A stretch of DNA of 25,011 nt from Verrucomicrobia bacterium UBA3222 (GCA_002363035.1 DEWA01000045.1:1-25011), one strand, 5' to 3'. Positions 7,032 through 15,195 are shown, numbered from the stretch's first letter. Translations and numbers: made by a program. Notes: a model not told the origin generated them from the sequence alone.

Positions 7032-9074
7032 ATGACGCCTCTTCCCTGCAAATGCAGTAGCCTTTATCTTAAGGTTTTTTTGGTCGTTGTTATCGGTTTT
7101 AAACTGGTTTTAATGGGAATGTTTTCCTCCGATTACCAGGAGAAAATGTTTCTTCCTTTTGTATCTTGCTTTGTAACGGATCATCAAAATCCTTACCAAT
7201 ACTTTTTTCAAAGTACATCGGTAAATCCGTTTCCCTATCCGCCTTTGATGTTACTCATAGAATCCGCCTTCGGATGGATTGCGCTTCAGGTCTCATCTTT
7301 TTTCGTAAGATCCCTTATTTTTAAGTTACCGATTCTATTGTTTGATTGTCTCGCGTTTTATTTTTTGGTACGCATGGTTCCCAAGGGAAATATGCGGTAC
7401 ATATGTGTTGTATATTTTTTGTCGCCGATCATCTTGTACGCCGGATATATGCACGGTCAATTGGATATTATTCCAACTGCATTCTCCGTTATGGGAGCGT
7501 TTTTCCTTTTAGATAAACCACTCTATCGAAATTATTTAAAATCGGCAATTTTTTTTGGACTTGCTCTCGCGACAAAATCGCATATTGCGGCAATTCTACC
7601 CATAATTTTTTTTTATGTTCACAAAAAAGAGAATCTAAAGACTGCATGCGTTTATACAGTCGTAATGATGTTAACCTGGGCAATATTCCTGTTACCTTTC
7701 CTATGCGAAGGACTTATACAAGGGGTATATCTTAATCAAGAACAAACCAAACTTCAAGCGGTTTATCTGCCATACGGAAACCGAGGACTGTTCTTGGCGA
7801 TATTGGTACTTGTCTGTATATATGTCCAAAGTTATGTGACATGCCATGTTACAAAATCTTTCCTAGTAAACACGGTGGGTATCACTCTTTTGTTGCTTGT
7901 TTTATTCGTTCCCGCCATGCCGGCATGGTTTATTTGGTATATTCCGTTTTCCTGTGTTGCTGTTGTAACAATGAAGGGTCGAGATAAAGTAATCGTAGTA
8001 AATATCTTGTCGTGTATGCTGTTTTTAGCTTACTATGTTTTTTTTCATACAACACAATATACGGATCTGATTTTTCTCGGGAAAAATTTGCAGGGAGTTA
8101 AAATTTCCGACGCCAATCTGGGCAGTATTACTTTTTCGTTAATGATAGCAATTTTCGCTACATCGGCGTTTCAGCTGTATCAACACCGTTCTAACAATGT
8201 ATACTCGATACGACCGGATCAAGCGATTTTCATCGGCATTTCCGGCGACAGCGGTGCAGGGAAAAGCAGAATGGCTGAATTAATCAGCATGTTATTAGGG
8301 AAACAAAAAGTCTTGCATATCGAAGGAGACGGAGCTCATCGTTGGGAACGAGGCGATAAAAATTGGGATCGTTTAACCGCATTGCATCCGGATGCTAACC
8401 TACTCCATGAACAGGCGCTGAAACTCAAAAAATTAAAAGATGGTAACAGTATCATGAGGCGGGACTATGATCATCATATGGGTCGATTTACAGAGTACAA
8501 AAAATTGAGAGGGAACTCTTTTATAATTATAAGCGGTCTTCACAGCCTGTATTTACCGCAAACACGTGCTCTAATGGATCTTTCATTGTATCTGGATACG
8601 GACGAAGAATTGCGGTGTTATTGGAAGGTTCGTCGCGATACAACCTTAAGAAACCAAAACAAAGATCGCATTTTGGAATCTATTCGGAGTCGCATGCCCG
8701 ATGCAAAACGCTTCATTTATCCTCAACAGGCGTATGCCGATATAGTTTTTCATCATTTTTCGGAAGAGAGTATGGATCGCATAAATACGGCATTTATAAT
8801 TGGCCTGAACATAGATTTTGAAAAACTCTCACACGTTTTGGCATTGCGCAATATTCGGATCGAATGTACCTACGATGAAGATTTAATGCAGCAGAAAGTG
8901 AAATTTAACAACTGGGAACAGTTAACAAAAATAACCGATTGGGGAGATATAGCGAGTGAGACTCTCCCAAATTCCAACGAGTTGCTGTGCCATAAATCCA
9001 CATGGGCATCTGGCATCGACGGGCTAAATCAGTATATGTTTTTGGCGGCACTGTGTGCGAAAATATATGCATGA
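7032..9074 (+). CDS. Fusion: GT-C-like membrane glycosyltransferase plus uridine-kinase-like P-loop kinase
   Basis: The product has 680 residues. Residues 1 to about 385 form a polytopic membrane domain with a PYPPL motif and an acidic, aromatic first loop, as in lipid-linked-sugar mannosyltransferase-like GT-C proteins. From about residue 395 the protein is a soluble kinase. It has Walker A GDSGAGKS (405-412), EGDGAHRW, a DYDHHMGRF stretch matching the substrate region of uridine kinase and phosphoribulokinase, ISGLHSLY, LYLDTDEELR, a KVRRDTT arginine-rich lid and a late PQQAYADI. The kinase order and motifs fit the uridine kinase/phosphoribulokinase family, but the joined membrane domain argues against simple salvage. 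AAGGA at 7016-7020 supports the ATG at 7032; a GTG at 7008 that overlaps the upstream stop is also possible. A soluble C-terminal part follows the kinase. Substrates of both halves are unknown. Confidence 0.8.
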   Translation: MTPLPCKCSSLYLKVFLVVVIGFKLVLMGMFSSDYQEKMFLPFVSCFVTDHQNPYQYFFQSTSVNPFPYPPLMLLIESAFGWIALQVSSFFVRSLIFKLPILLFDCLAFYFLVRMVPKGNMRYICVVYFLSPIILYAGYMHGQLDIIPTAFSVMGAFFLLDKPLYRNYLKSAIFFGLALATKSHIAAILPIIFFYVHKKENLKTACVYTVVMMLTWAIFLLPFLCEGLIQGVYLNQEQTKLQAVYLPYGNRGLFLAILVLVCIYVQSYVTCHVTKSFLVNTVGITLLLLVLFVPAMPAWFIWYIPFSCVAVVTMKGRDKVIVVNILSCMLFLAYYVFFHTTQYTDLIFLGKNLQGVKISDANLGSITFSLMIAIFATSAFQLYQHRSNNVYSIRPDQAIFIGISGDSGAGKSRMAELISMLLGKQKVLHIEGDGAHRWERGDKNWDRLTALHPDANLLHEQALKLKKLKDGNSIMRRDYDHHMGRFTEYKKLRGNSFIIISGLHSLYLPQTRALMDLSLYLDTDEELRCYWKVRRDTTLRNQNKDRILESIRSRMPDAKRFIYPQQAYADIVFHHFSEESMDRINTAFIIGLNIDFEKLSHVLALRNIRIECTYDEDLMQQKVKFNNWEQLTKITDWGDIASETLPNSNELLCHKSTWASGIDGLNQYMFLAALCAKIYA

Positions 9075-10143
9075 TATGAAGGGTGTTGCAGGAACCGATT
9101 TGCGGGGATTGGTTTCGATATCCCGTTATGCGGGGATAAGGAACGATCTGGTTCAAGCCGGTGGCGGGAATACGTCCGTAAAGCTGAACGACAAAGAAAT
9201 GCTGATTAAAATTTCCGGCTGTCCGTTATCGGATTTGACGGAAGATACGGGATACGTTTGTGTGAATTATGCCGTCATCGCAGCACGCATGCGGAAAAAT
9301 TTTTCCGAAAACAAAAGGGTTGTCCCCGATCGGAAAGTATTGTTGCCAAACAAAATGGCAAAAAGGAAACAAAGAGCGTCCATCGAAACTTTTTTACATG
9401 CCGTTACCGGAAAATATACGTTACATACACATCCTCTATCCGTAAATATGTTGCTGACTTCCGTCGAAGGTAGAAAAAAAATGTACGAGCTGTATCCGCA
9501 TGCCGTTTTTATTCCTTACAGAGCGCCCGGAATAGCGTTGGCAGAAGAATATTTCAAACAAACGGTTCATCGAACAGATAAAAATCCCGTGATATTTCTT
9601 GAAAACCACGGGCTGGTAGTGAGCAGTGATACGGCTGAGGAAGTTATTCAAAAAATGGAACAGGTGGTAAATACGACTGCGACAGCAATCGGATATAATT
9701 TATCGCTTTATACAAACACAACCGTACTTGATAACACGGTACAAACCATTCGGGAACTGTCGGGGAAGAAAGTAATTCCGGCAAACGGAACCTACATCGA
9801 AAACACAAAAGAAATGATTGCTTCCGGAAGATGGAATCATCGGTTTTGCCCGGATTGCGTGGTTTATTGCGGCAACGAAGTTATGCATGTACAGACTCCT
9901 CCTTCAAAGGAACAGTTTGAGAAGCATCTTCAAAAGCACGGAATGCCTGTCCTGCTTTTCTATAAGAATGAACTTTATATTTTATGCAACAGCGTCCGGA
10001 AAGCTTCGGAAATAATGAATGTGCTTTCTTTTGCCACGGAAATCCAACGAATGAATGAGGGAAAACACATGTTGATTTTCGATAAGAAGCAGGTATCCGA
10101 ACTGTTGAACCGTGAAGACGAAAAATATCGTCTGAAGTTTTAA
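9067..10143 (+). CDS. Class II aldolase/adducin-family protein with extra C-terminal domain
   Basis: The 358-residue protein carries the class II aldolase fold in residues 1 to about 220. The phosphate-binding-type loop GGGNTS begins at residue 32. A metal site is visible with Glu107, the HTHP pair His120 and His122, and His181 in ENHGL. Those residues bind zinc in fuculose- and rhamnulose-phosphate aldolases, and the overall look is nearer to the long RhaD/COG3347-type members than to fucA. The remaining 140 residues include a Cys-Pro-Asp-Cys pattern and no domain I can name. It overlaps the previous gene by eight bases; ATG codons at 9067 and 9076 are both possible starts, and no clear ribosome site separates them. 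In this operon it could form or cleave a carbon-carbon bond of a sugar-like precursor before phosphorylation and nucleotide activation. That role is inference. Confidence 0.78.
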   Translation: MHDMKGVAGTDLRGLVSISRYAGIRNDLVQAGGGNTSVKLNDKEMLIKISGCPLSDLTEDTGYVCVNYAVIAARMRKNFSENKRVVPDRKVLLPNKMAKRKQRASIETFLHAVTGKYTLHTHPLSVNMLLTSVEGRKKMYELYPHAVFIPYRAPGIALAEEYFKQTVHRTDKNPVIFLENHGLVVSSDTAEEVIQKMEQVVNTTATAIGYNLSLYTNTTVLDNTVQTIRELSGKKVIPANGTYIENTKEMIASGRWNHRFCPDCVVYCGNEVMHVQTPPSKEQFEKHLQKHGMPVLLFYKNELYILCNSVRKASEIMNVLSFATEIQRMNEGKHMLIFDKKQVSELLNREDEKYRLKF

Positions 10144-10152
10144 AGAAATTCC

Positions 10153-10809
10153 ATGATACGCGCCGTTGTTTTTGATTTGGATAATACACTGTATCCTGCA
10201 ACGGAATGTTATGAACAGGGACGTCTGGCACTCGAAAGTTTTTGCACGACGCATTTTCAAATCACTCGGGATCAGTTCAACGAATCTTTCGTTAAAGCGA
10301 AACAAATCGTGAAACAACAACTCGGAAATACGGCGGCGTCTCACAATCGAATGCTCTATTGTCAGACATTGTGCGAACTTCTGAGCATACATCCGTTGTC
10401 TTATGCACTAAAGATGTATGATATGTATTGGGAAAGTGCTATGAGGAAGATGGTATGTTATCCGTTCGTCCGCCCACTTTTTCACAAACTACGCGGGAAA
10501 AACGTCAAGATAGGGATCTTAACGGATTTAACCGCGCATATTCAGTATCGAAAACTCAAACAACTGGGTATTATCGATGCAGTTGATGCCGTTGTAACCT
10601 CTGAGGAAGTTGGAACGGAAAAACCGGATCCAAAAATGTTTGTAAGAATTTTGGAAAAACTTAAAATGAAACCTCGGGAAACTTTGATGGTCGGCGACAA
10701 CATAGTAAAAGATATTTCGGGATCACGATCCACAGGAATGATCGGATACCGGATTTCCGTGGAAAAAACGGATGAGGTTATAAAAGAGATTTTGTCATTT
10801 ATTGAATAA
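10153..10809 (+). CDS. HAD-superfamily hydrolase (subfamily IA phosphatase)
   Basis: The 218-residue protein has all four HAD motifs. Motif I is DLDNT with nucleophile Asp8 and acid Asp10, motif II is Thr124 in ILTDLT, motif III is Lys157 in EKPDPKMF, and motif IV is GDN at 181-183 followed by Asp. A helical cap of about 80 residues lies between motifs I and II, as in subfamily IA. These enzymes dephosphorylate small sugar or nucleotide phosphates. It starts ten bases after the aldolase stop and is followed eight bases later by the methyltransferase. Beside a kinase and two nucleotidyltransferases it probably removes a phosphate from an intermediate of the same pathway. Substrate specificity cannot be read from the sequence. 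Confidence 0.88.
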   Translation: MIRAVVFDLDNTLYPATECYEQGRLALESFCTTHFQITRDQFNESFVKAKQIVKQQLGNTAASHNRMLYCQTLCELLSIHPLSYALKMYDMYWESAMRKMVCYPFVRPLFHKLRGKNVKIGILTDLTAHIQYRKLKQLGIIDAVDAVVTSEEVGTEKPDPKMFVRILEKLKMKPRETLMVGDNIVKDISGSRSTGMIGYRISVEKTDEVIKEILSFIE

Positions 10810-10817
10810 GCAGAGCA

Positions 10818-11627
10818 ATGGGTATGTTTTTAAAGAAATTTCGTCCTAAGCACACCGAAAACAGAATGAAAAAAGAAGGGGACGTTGCTAGTGCAAGGGA
10901 GAGCTTCTTCTCCACACAAAACAAAATATTGTATCATCTCATCAAACACCGTTTTTCGTGGATGAACGATTGGATTCGATCCGACGATACAAAAATTGTT
11001 GAATTAGGTAGCGGTTCGGGTCTTTCAAAAGAATTTATCACGAATAAAAATTTGCTCTTAACCGATGTAGCGCTTCTTCCATGGATAGATAAAAAGGTTG
11101 ATGTTACAAAAGATCTGGATGTATTTGAAGATAACAGTTTGGATGTTGTTGTAGCTTGTCATATGTTACATCACGTGCCCTATCCAAAGGCGTTTATTGA
11201 ACAGATTGGAATGAAACTTAGGAGCGGCGGTCGGTTGCTCATACGGGATGTCTACGCAAGTATACTCTTTAAAGTTATTCTGCGGATAATGAGACATGAA
11301 GGTTTCGACGATACTGTTGATGTAAACAATACACAAATACCCTGTAACAATCCGAGTGACCCGTGGAGTGCAAATTGTTCCATACCGAGGTTATTGTTTG
11401 ATAAGATGGAGATAGGAGAAAATTTTGGAAAAATGAAACTTGTAAAAAAAGAACGCAAAGTGTGCTTTCTGTTCTTGTTATCGGGTGGTACGGTTGCAAA
11501 AACATGGTATCCGCGATGGGCCGGAGAGCGTAGTTGTTCTTTCATAAAAAAGGTGGATAAAATTCTGACCTCTATCGCTCCAAGGTTATTCGCGTGTGAA
11601 TGTTTGGTAGTATTGGAAAAAATGTAA
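10818..11627 (+). CDS. SAM-dependent methyltransferase, class I
   Basis: The 269-residue protein has the Rossmann-type SAM site VELGSGSGLSK (about residues 63-73), an acidic second strand (LLTDVALLP), then VACHMLHHV and an RSGGRLLIRD segment, matching class I methyltransferase motifs. The C-terminal 90 residues contain a cluster of aromatic and basic residues and a hydrophobic stretch that I do not recognise. The gene is eight bases after the HAD gene and five bases before the GT2 gene, so it belongs to the glycan operon. It probably methylates a glycan residue or the activated building block. Small-molecule methyltransferases share this fold, so the acceptor is unknown. A second ATG six bases downstream is an alternative start. 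Confidence 0.85.
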   Translation: MGMFLKKFRPKHTENRMKKEGDVASARESFFSTQNKILYHLIKHRFSWMNDWIRSDDTKIVELGSGSGLSKEFITNKNLLLTDVALLPWIDKKVDVTKDLDVFEDNSLDVVVACHMLHHVPYPKAFIEQIGMKLRSGGRLLIRDVYASILFKVILRIMRHEGFDDTVDVNNTQIPCNNPSDPWSANCSIPRLLFDKMEIGENFGKMKLVKKERKVCFLFLLSGGTVAKTWYPRWAGERSCSFIKKVDKILTSIAPRLFACECLVVLEKM

Positions 11628-11631
11628 GAAG

Positions 11632-12351
11632 ATGGAAGTGCCGAAGATGTCGATAGTCATTCCGTGTTACAACGAAGTAAAAAACATTCCGCTGGTTCTT
11701 GAATGTTTTCGGCATACACTAAACCGTAAGGATGTGGAATTGGTGCTGGTGGATAATGGTTCCACGGATGGTACCGCAACAGTGTTGAAAGATCTGTTGC
11801 CTAAGTATTCATTTGCCCAATCAATACGCGTGGAAGTCAACCAGGGATACGGGTACGGAATTGTCCAAGGATTGAATATTTGTAAAGGAAAGTTTATCGG
11901 ATGGACACACGCCGATATGCAGACGAATCCGGCGGATGTGATGAAGGCACTCGAAATTATAGAAAATAACAATGACGACGAGCGGATCTTTGTAAAAGGA
12001 AATCGAAAGGGAAGATCCGTCTTTGATATGTTTTTTACATACGGGATGAGTGTTTTTGACACACTGTACCTCGGAGAAAGGTTGTATGACATCAACGCTC
12101 AACCCAACGTGTTCTCCAGAAAATTTTATGATACCTGGAAAAATCCTCCAAAGGATTTTGCTCTTGATTTGTACGCCCTGTACACGGCTCGGAAAAGTCA
12201 CCTGGATATACGGCGTTTCGATGTGTTTTTCCCGAAAAGATTGCACGGTAAATCTCACTGGAATAACGGTACGCTAAAATCAAAACTGCAATTTATAAAG
12301 CGGACACTGAATGCCAGTAGGCAATTAAAACATGAGGCATCCCGTAAATGA
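11632..12351 (+). CDS. Family 2 glycosyltransferase (polyprenyl-phosphate glycosyltransferase-like)
   Basis: The 239-residue protein opens with the GT2 signature SIVIPCYNE. VLVDNGSTDGT follows around residues 38-48, and then a metal-binding Asp in HADMQTNP near residue 104. The C-terminus has the RLHGKSHWNNG segment seen in dolichol-phosphate-mannose-synthase-like GT2 enzymes, which often transfer sugar to polyprenyl phosphate at the inner face of the inner membrane. No membrane segments are visible, so it is probably soluble or peripheral. It lies five bases after the methyltransferase stop. The ATG at 11632 is kept; an ATG at 11647 with GGAAG eight bases upstream gives a shorter protein starting at MSIVI and is equally plausible. 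Its product could feed the GT-C-type proteins of the same operon. Confidence 0.9.
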   Translation: MEVPKMSIVIPCYNEVKNIPLVLECFRHTLNRKDVELVLVDNGSTDGTATVLKDLLPKYSFAQSIRVEVNQGYGYGIVQGLNICKGKFIGWTHADMQTNPADVMKALEIIENNNDDERIFVKGNRKGRSVFDMFFTYGMSVFDTLYLGERLYDINAQPNVFSRKFYDTWKNPPKDFALDLYALYTARKSHLDIRRFDVFFPKRLHGKSHWNNGTLKSKLQFIKRTLNASRQLKHEASRK

Positions 12352-12388
12352 AGGACAAGGGGCGAAAAGTCCATAGGGAAATAAAGTA

Positions 12389-12997
12389 ATGACAGATTTT
12401 ATCGCCCACAGAATCAACACGATTGCGGAATTGAAAAATCTTCCGTCATGCTTTGGCGCGGAACTCGATTTGCGGGATGATTTAAACGGCAGAATTTATA
12501 TTCAGCACAATCCCTTTGAATCGGGAGATGATTTTGAAGATTTTTTGAAAGAGTATCACCACGGGATCATGATCCTGAACATCAAGAGCGAAAGAATCGA
12601 ATTAAACTGCCTGAAACTGCTTGCGAAATTCAACATAAAGAATTACTTTTTCCTGGATTCCACGTTCCCGATGATTTGGTTACTGAGTCATCAAGGAGAA
12701 AAAAACATTGCTCTGCGCATCTCTGAAGTTGAAGGATTGGATACCGCAATAAATATGGCTGGAAAAATAGATTGGATTTGGGTGGATTGCTTTTCACGAA
12801 TTCCGATTGGACACAAAGAATATAAAGAACTTAAAAACTTGGGATATAAACTGTGTTTTGTATCACCGGAACTCGAAAACAGGGATTGGGATATAGAAGC
12901 ATATGCAAAAATTATTAAACGGGAAGGGATCATTTTTGATGCAATTTGCACTAAACAGCACAACATTTGTCGGTGGAAAAAATTATTGTCCGAGTAA
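12389..12997 (+). CDS. Glycerophosphodiester phosphodiesterase-like protein
   Basis: The 202-residue protein looks like a compact, diverged member of the GDPD/PI-PLC TIM-barrel group. The family's active-site pattern is recognisable: His7-Arg8 in AHRINT, Glu25 and Asp27 in ELDLRDD, and His40 in YIQHNP. Later strands (MILNIKSE, WIWVDCFSR, KLCFVSPE) are consistent with the barrel. It is shorter than typical GDPDs (about 240-300 residues) and has no signal peptide, so it is probably cytoplasmic. AGGGAA at 12375-12380 is a good ribosome site eight bases before the ATG. It is the last gene of the glycan operon and is followed by a terminator-like hairpin. It may act on a phosphodiester such as a glycerol-phosphate or a CDP-linked intermediate, but this is inference from family and context. 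Confidence 0.7.
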   Translation: MTDFIAHRINTIAELKNLPSCFGAELDLRDDLNGRIYIQHNPFESGDDFEDFLKEYHHGIMILNIKSERIELNCLKLLAKFNIKNYFFLDSTFPMIWLLSHQGEKNIALRISEVEGLDTAINMAGKIDWIWVDCFSRIPIGHKEYKELKNLGYKLCFVSPELENRDWDIEAYAKIIKREGIIFDAICTKQHNICRWKKLLSE

Positions 12998-13003
12998 ATC
13001 TTT

Positions 13004-13049
13004 GGGAAACGGTACCGGAAAGTTTGCCTTTCGTTTTTCCCCTTTTTTT
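13004..13049 (+). terminator. Terminator-like hairpin ending the glycan operon
   Basis: GGGAAACG (13004-13011) pairs, allowing a two-base bulge, with CGTTTTTCCC (13032-13041). An inner GGAAAG and CTTTC pair extends the structure, and a seven-T run follows at 13043-13049. The position, seven bases after the GDPD-like stop, fits. The stem is imperfect. Confidence 0.5.
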
Positions 13050-13240
13050 CAGGAAACATTCCGTTGAAAGTTACACGTATATTGTAATAGGTATCTGATG
13101 ATTTGTTCTTGAAAGAGTAGCACTCTTTTATAAAAAGTCTCCAATTCCATAAATTCTGTTTTTTGATGTGAGATAATTTTGGAATCTGTTCATCAAAGAT
13201 ATACAGCAAACATATACAGAAAATGTTTGCAGTATTCATC

Positions 13241-13259
13241 CGTAATAACGCTTATTACG
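13241..13259. other. Perfect 8-base hairpin overlapping the bioW-bioF stop
   Basis: CGTAATAA (13241-13248) and TTATTACG (13252-13259) form a perfect stem around CGC. It overlaps the minus-strand stop codon at 13255-13257. No T run follows in either direction, so it may be a weak terminator, an mRNA 3' end stabiliser or a binding site. Confidence 0.4.
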
Positions 13260-15195
13260 AGTTTCCGAACGCTTCCGCCGTCTTTTTCAACGACTCCGCC
13301 AACATCTTTGCAAAGCGTTCCAAATGTTCACACATATGCAAAGCGGTAAGGGTTATTCTCAGACGCGCATGGTCTTTCGGAACCGTCGGGTAGCGAACGG
13401 CCTTCACGAAAAAGCCCTTTTCAAATAGACGTTCCGCAAGCAAAAGTGCCGTTTCCTCCGAACCGACTTCGCACGAAACAATCGGCGTTTCGGCAATCAT
13501 CGGCAAATTGTATTGCCGGCAAAGAGCGTTCCAAAAAGAGATGTTTTCTCGCAATGCTTCCACATACTGCGGAGACTGTTGCAATAATTGAAAGCTTTTT
13601 ACTGCCGCCGCAACGGATGGTGCCGGCAGGGACGTCGAAAAAATATACCCGCGGGCGGTATTGCGCAAATAATCAATCATTTCCGCACTTCCGGCTACAA
13701 AACCGCCTTCAACACCGATCGCCTTGCTCAATGAACCCATGCAAAGATACGACGGCGTACGGAGATGCAAATGCTCTTTCAATCCGCGCCCGCGTGCACC
13801 CAAAACGCCCGTTGCGTGTGCTTCGTCGATATAGAGCAAGACATGATACTTTTCGGCAAGCGCGGTGAGGGTCGTGCCGGCGGCGATGTCGCCGCCCGTG
13901 CTGAAAACCGCGTCGGAAACAATCACACCATGTTTAAAGGACGCCGAACGCAGTTTTTCCTCCAAATCCGACATATCATTATGGCGGTAGATAACGGTTT
14001 GAGCTTTGCACAGACGGCAACCGTCGATCAAGGAAGCATGGTTGAGGTCATCGGAAAAAATCACGTCCCCTTCACCGAAAAGAGCCGGCAAAATCGAAAC
14101 ATTTGCCGCAAAACCGCTGTTGAACACCATTGCCGCTTCGTGTCCCGTAAAGTCCGCGATGAGTTGTTCCAGTTGTCGATGAAGCTCCGACGTGCCGCAC
14201 ATCAGCCGCGAACCGCCGCTTCCGACACCGTATTGCGTCAAAGCACGCACGGCGGACGCTTTCACCTCGGGATGTTGCGAAAAACCCAAATAGTCATTCG
14301 ATGTAAAGGAAACATACCATTTGCCGTTGATGCGCACGCGGTCGCTTTCAACGGCTTCGATGACGGTTTCCGTTCGATACAAATGCTTCTCTTTTAAAGT
14401 TTGCAGGCGTTGCCGAACATCGAACGTTGCAGACATATCCATCGGTAAATTTGTAACGACAACCGCTTGATGTTCCAGGTAATAAAGCGTTTCCTTCAAA
14501 TCCTCCTCACTTGTGCCGTTGTATAAAAAAATCCTTCCGCCGTGCGGATCCCCGTGTGCTTTTAAGTTCGGGATGCGCACATAGCCGCTCTTTTTCGACG
14601 CAAAATATCCTGTCGTATAATTGCAATCGTCCGAAATACACAGTTCGCCGACGATGTGCGGTGCCGAAGAAACTTTTGTTGCCAAAATTAACGCTTCGCG
14701 AAAATGGTTCTTTTCTGCTCCGAAACAAACACGTTCCCCATCCATGTACGTGGCACGCACCCCGCGTTCGGGATCGGGTTCGCAACGTTGCAAGGTTCGA
14801 ATATCCACCAGCATTGCTCCGCGCATCGGCGACGTATTTTTCAACAATGAAAGGCACGACTCGGCATCATCAATACCGTTTTCTTTGAGCAAGCGTCCCA
14901 AAACCGAAAACGCTTCATCCGTGTTCGTCGCGGACGCCTCCGTCACGGGCAAAGAAGGAATCTTTAAAAACGCCGAGGCATCAAGTACTTCGATCTTTAA
15001 ATGAACCGCATCCGCATTGCCGTTGGTGTGGTTCAGCGCGCGTTTAAGCAATGATTGCGAAACGGGAAGAATTTGCTCCCTTCCAACCAACCGTTCCGCG
15101 CCTGAAAGATGGGCATCGCCCTTCGAAGCGCGCATTTTGACGGCGTATAAGGGGGCTTCGTGTGTTTTTGACGAGTTCATCTGTATATTTTTCAT
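13255..15195 (-). CDS. Fusion: 6-carboxyhexanoate-CoA ligase (BioW) plus 8-amino-7-oxononanoate synthase (BioF)
   Basis: The 646-residue protein joins two successive biotin-pathway enzymes. Residues 1 to about 255 match BioW, which activates pimelate to pimeloyl-CoA with ATP: VKMRAS, HLSGAERLV, MRGAMLVD, EPDPERGVRATYMD, ELCISDDCNYTTGY and GGRIFLYN are recognisable family segments. Residues from about 270 on match BioF, the PLP enzyme that condenses pimeloyl-CoA with L-alanine. It has NDYLGFSQHPEV, GSGGSRLMCGTSELH, FNSGFAAN, DEAHATGVLG and the PLP lysine Lys491 in GSLSKAIG. Both halves look complete, so pimeloyl-CoA could pass directly between sites. The ATG at 15195 follows an AGGCGGTG-rich ribosome site. 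No other bio genes are present in the window. The use of BioW implies scavenging or a separate source of free pimelate. Confidence 0.95.
   Translation of the reverse strand: MKNIQMNSSKTHEAPLYAVKMRASKGDAHLSGAERLVGREQILPVSQSLLKRALNHTNGNADAVHLKIEVLDASAFLKIPSLPVTEASATNTDEAFSVLGRLLKENGIDDAESCLSLLKNTSPMRGAMLVDIRTLQRCEPDPERGVRATYMDGERVCFGAEKNHFREALILATKVSSAPHIVGELCISDDCNYTTGYFASKKSGYVRIPNLKAHGDPHGGRIFLYNGTSEEDLKETLYYLEHQAVVVTNLPMDMSATFDVRQRLQTLKEKHLYRTETVIEAVESDRVRINGKWYVSFTSNDYLGFSQHPEVKASAVRALTQYGVGSGGSRLMCGTSELHRQLEQLIADFTGHEAAMVFNSGFAANVSILPALFGEGDVIFSDDLNHASLIDGCRLCKAQTVIYRHNDMSDLEEKLRSASFKHGVIVSDAVFSTGGDIAAGTTLTALAEKYHVLLYIDEAHATGVLGARGRGLKEHLHLRTPSYLCMGSLSKAIGVEGGFVAGSAEMIDYLRNTARGYIFSTSLPAPSVAAAVKSFQLLQQSPQYVEALRENISFWNALCRQYNLPMIAETPIVSCEVGSEETALLLAERLFEKGFFVKAVRYPTVPKDHARLRITLTALHMCEHLERFAKMLAESLKKTAEAFGNS

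Noticed and set aside
13765..14397. A 210-codon plus-strand frame opposite bioW-bioF
   Set aside because: It is antisense to a clear BioF domain with PLP motifs, and its own translation shows no recognisable family.
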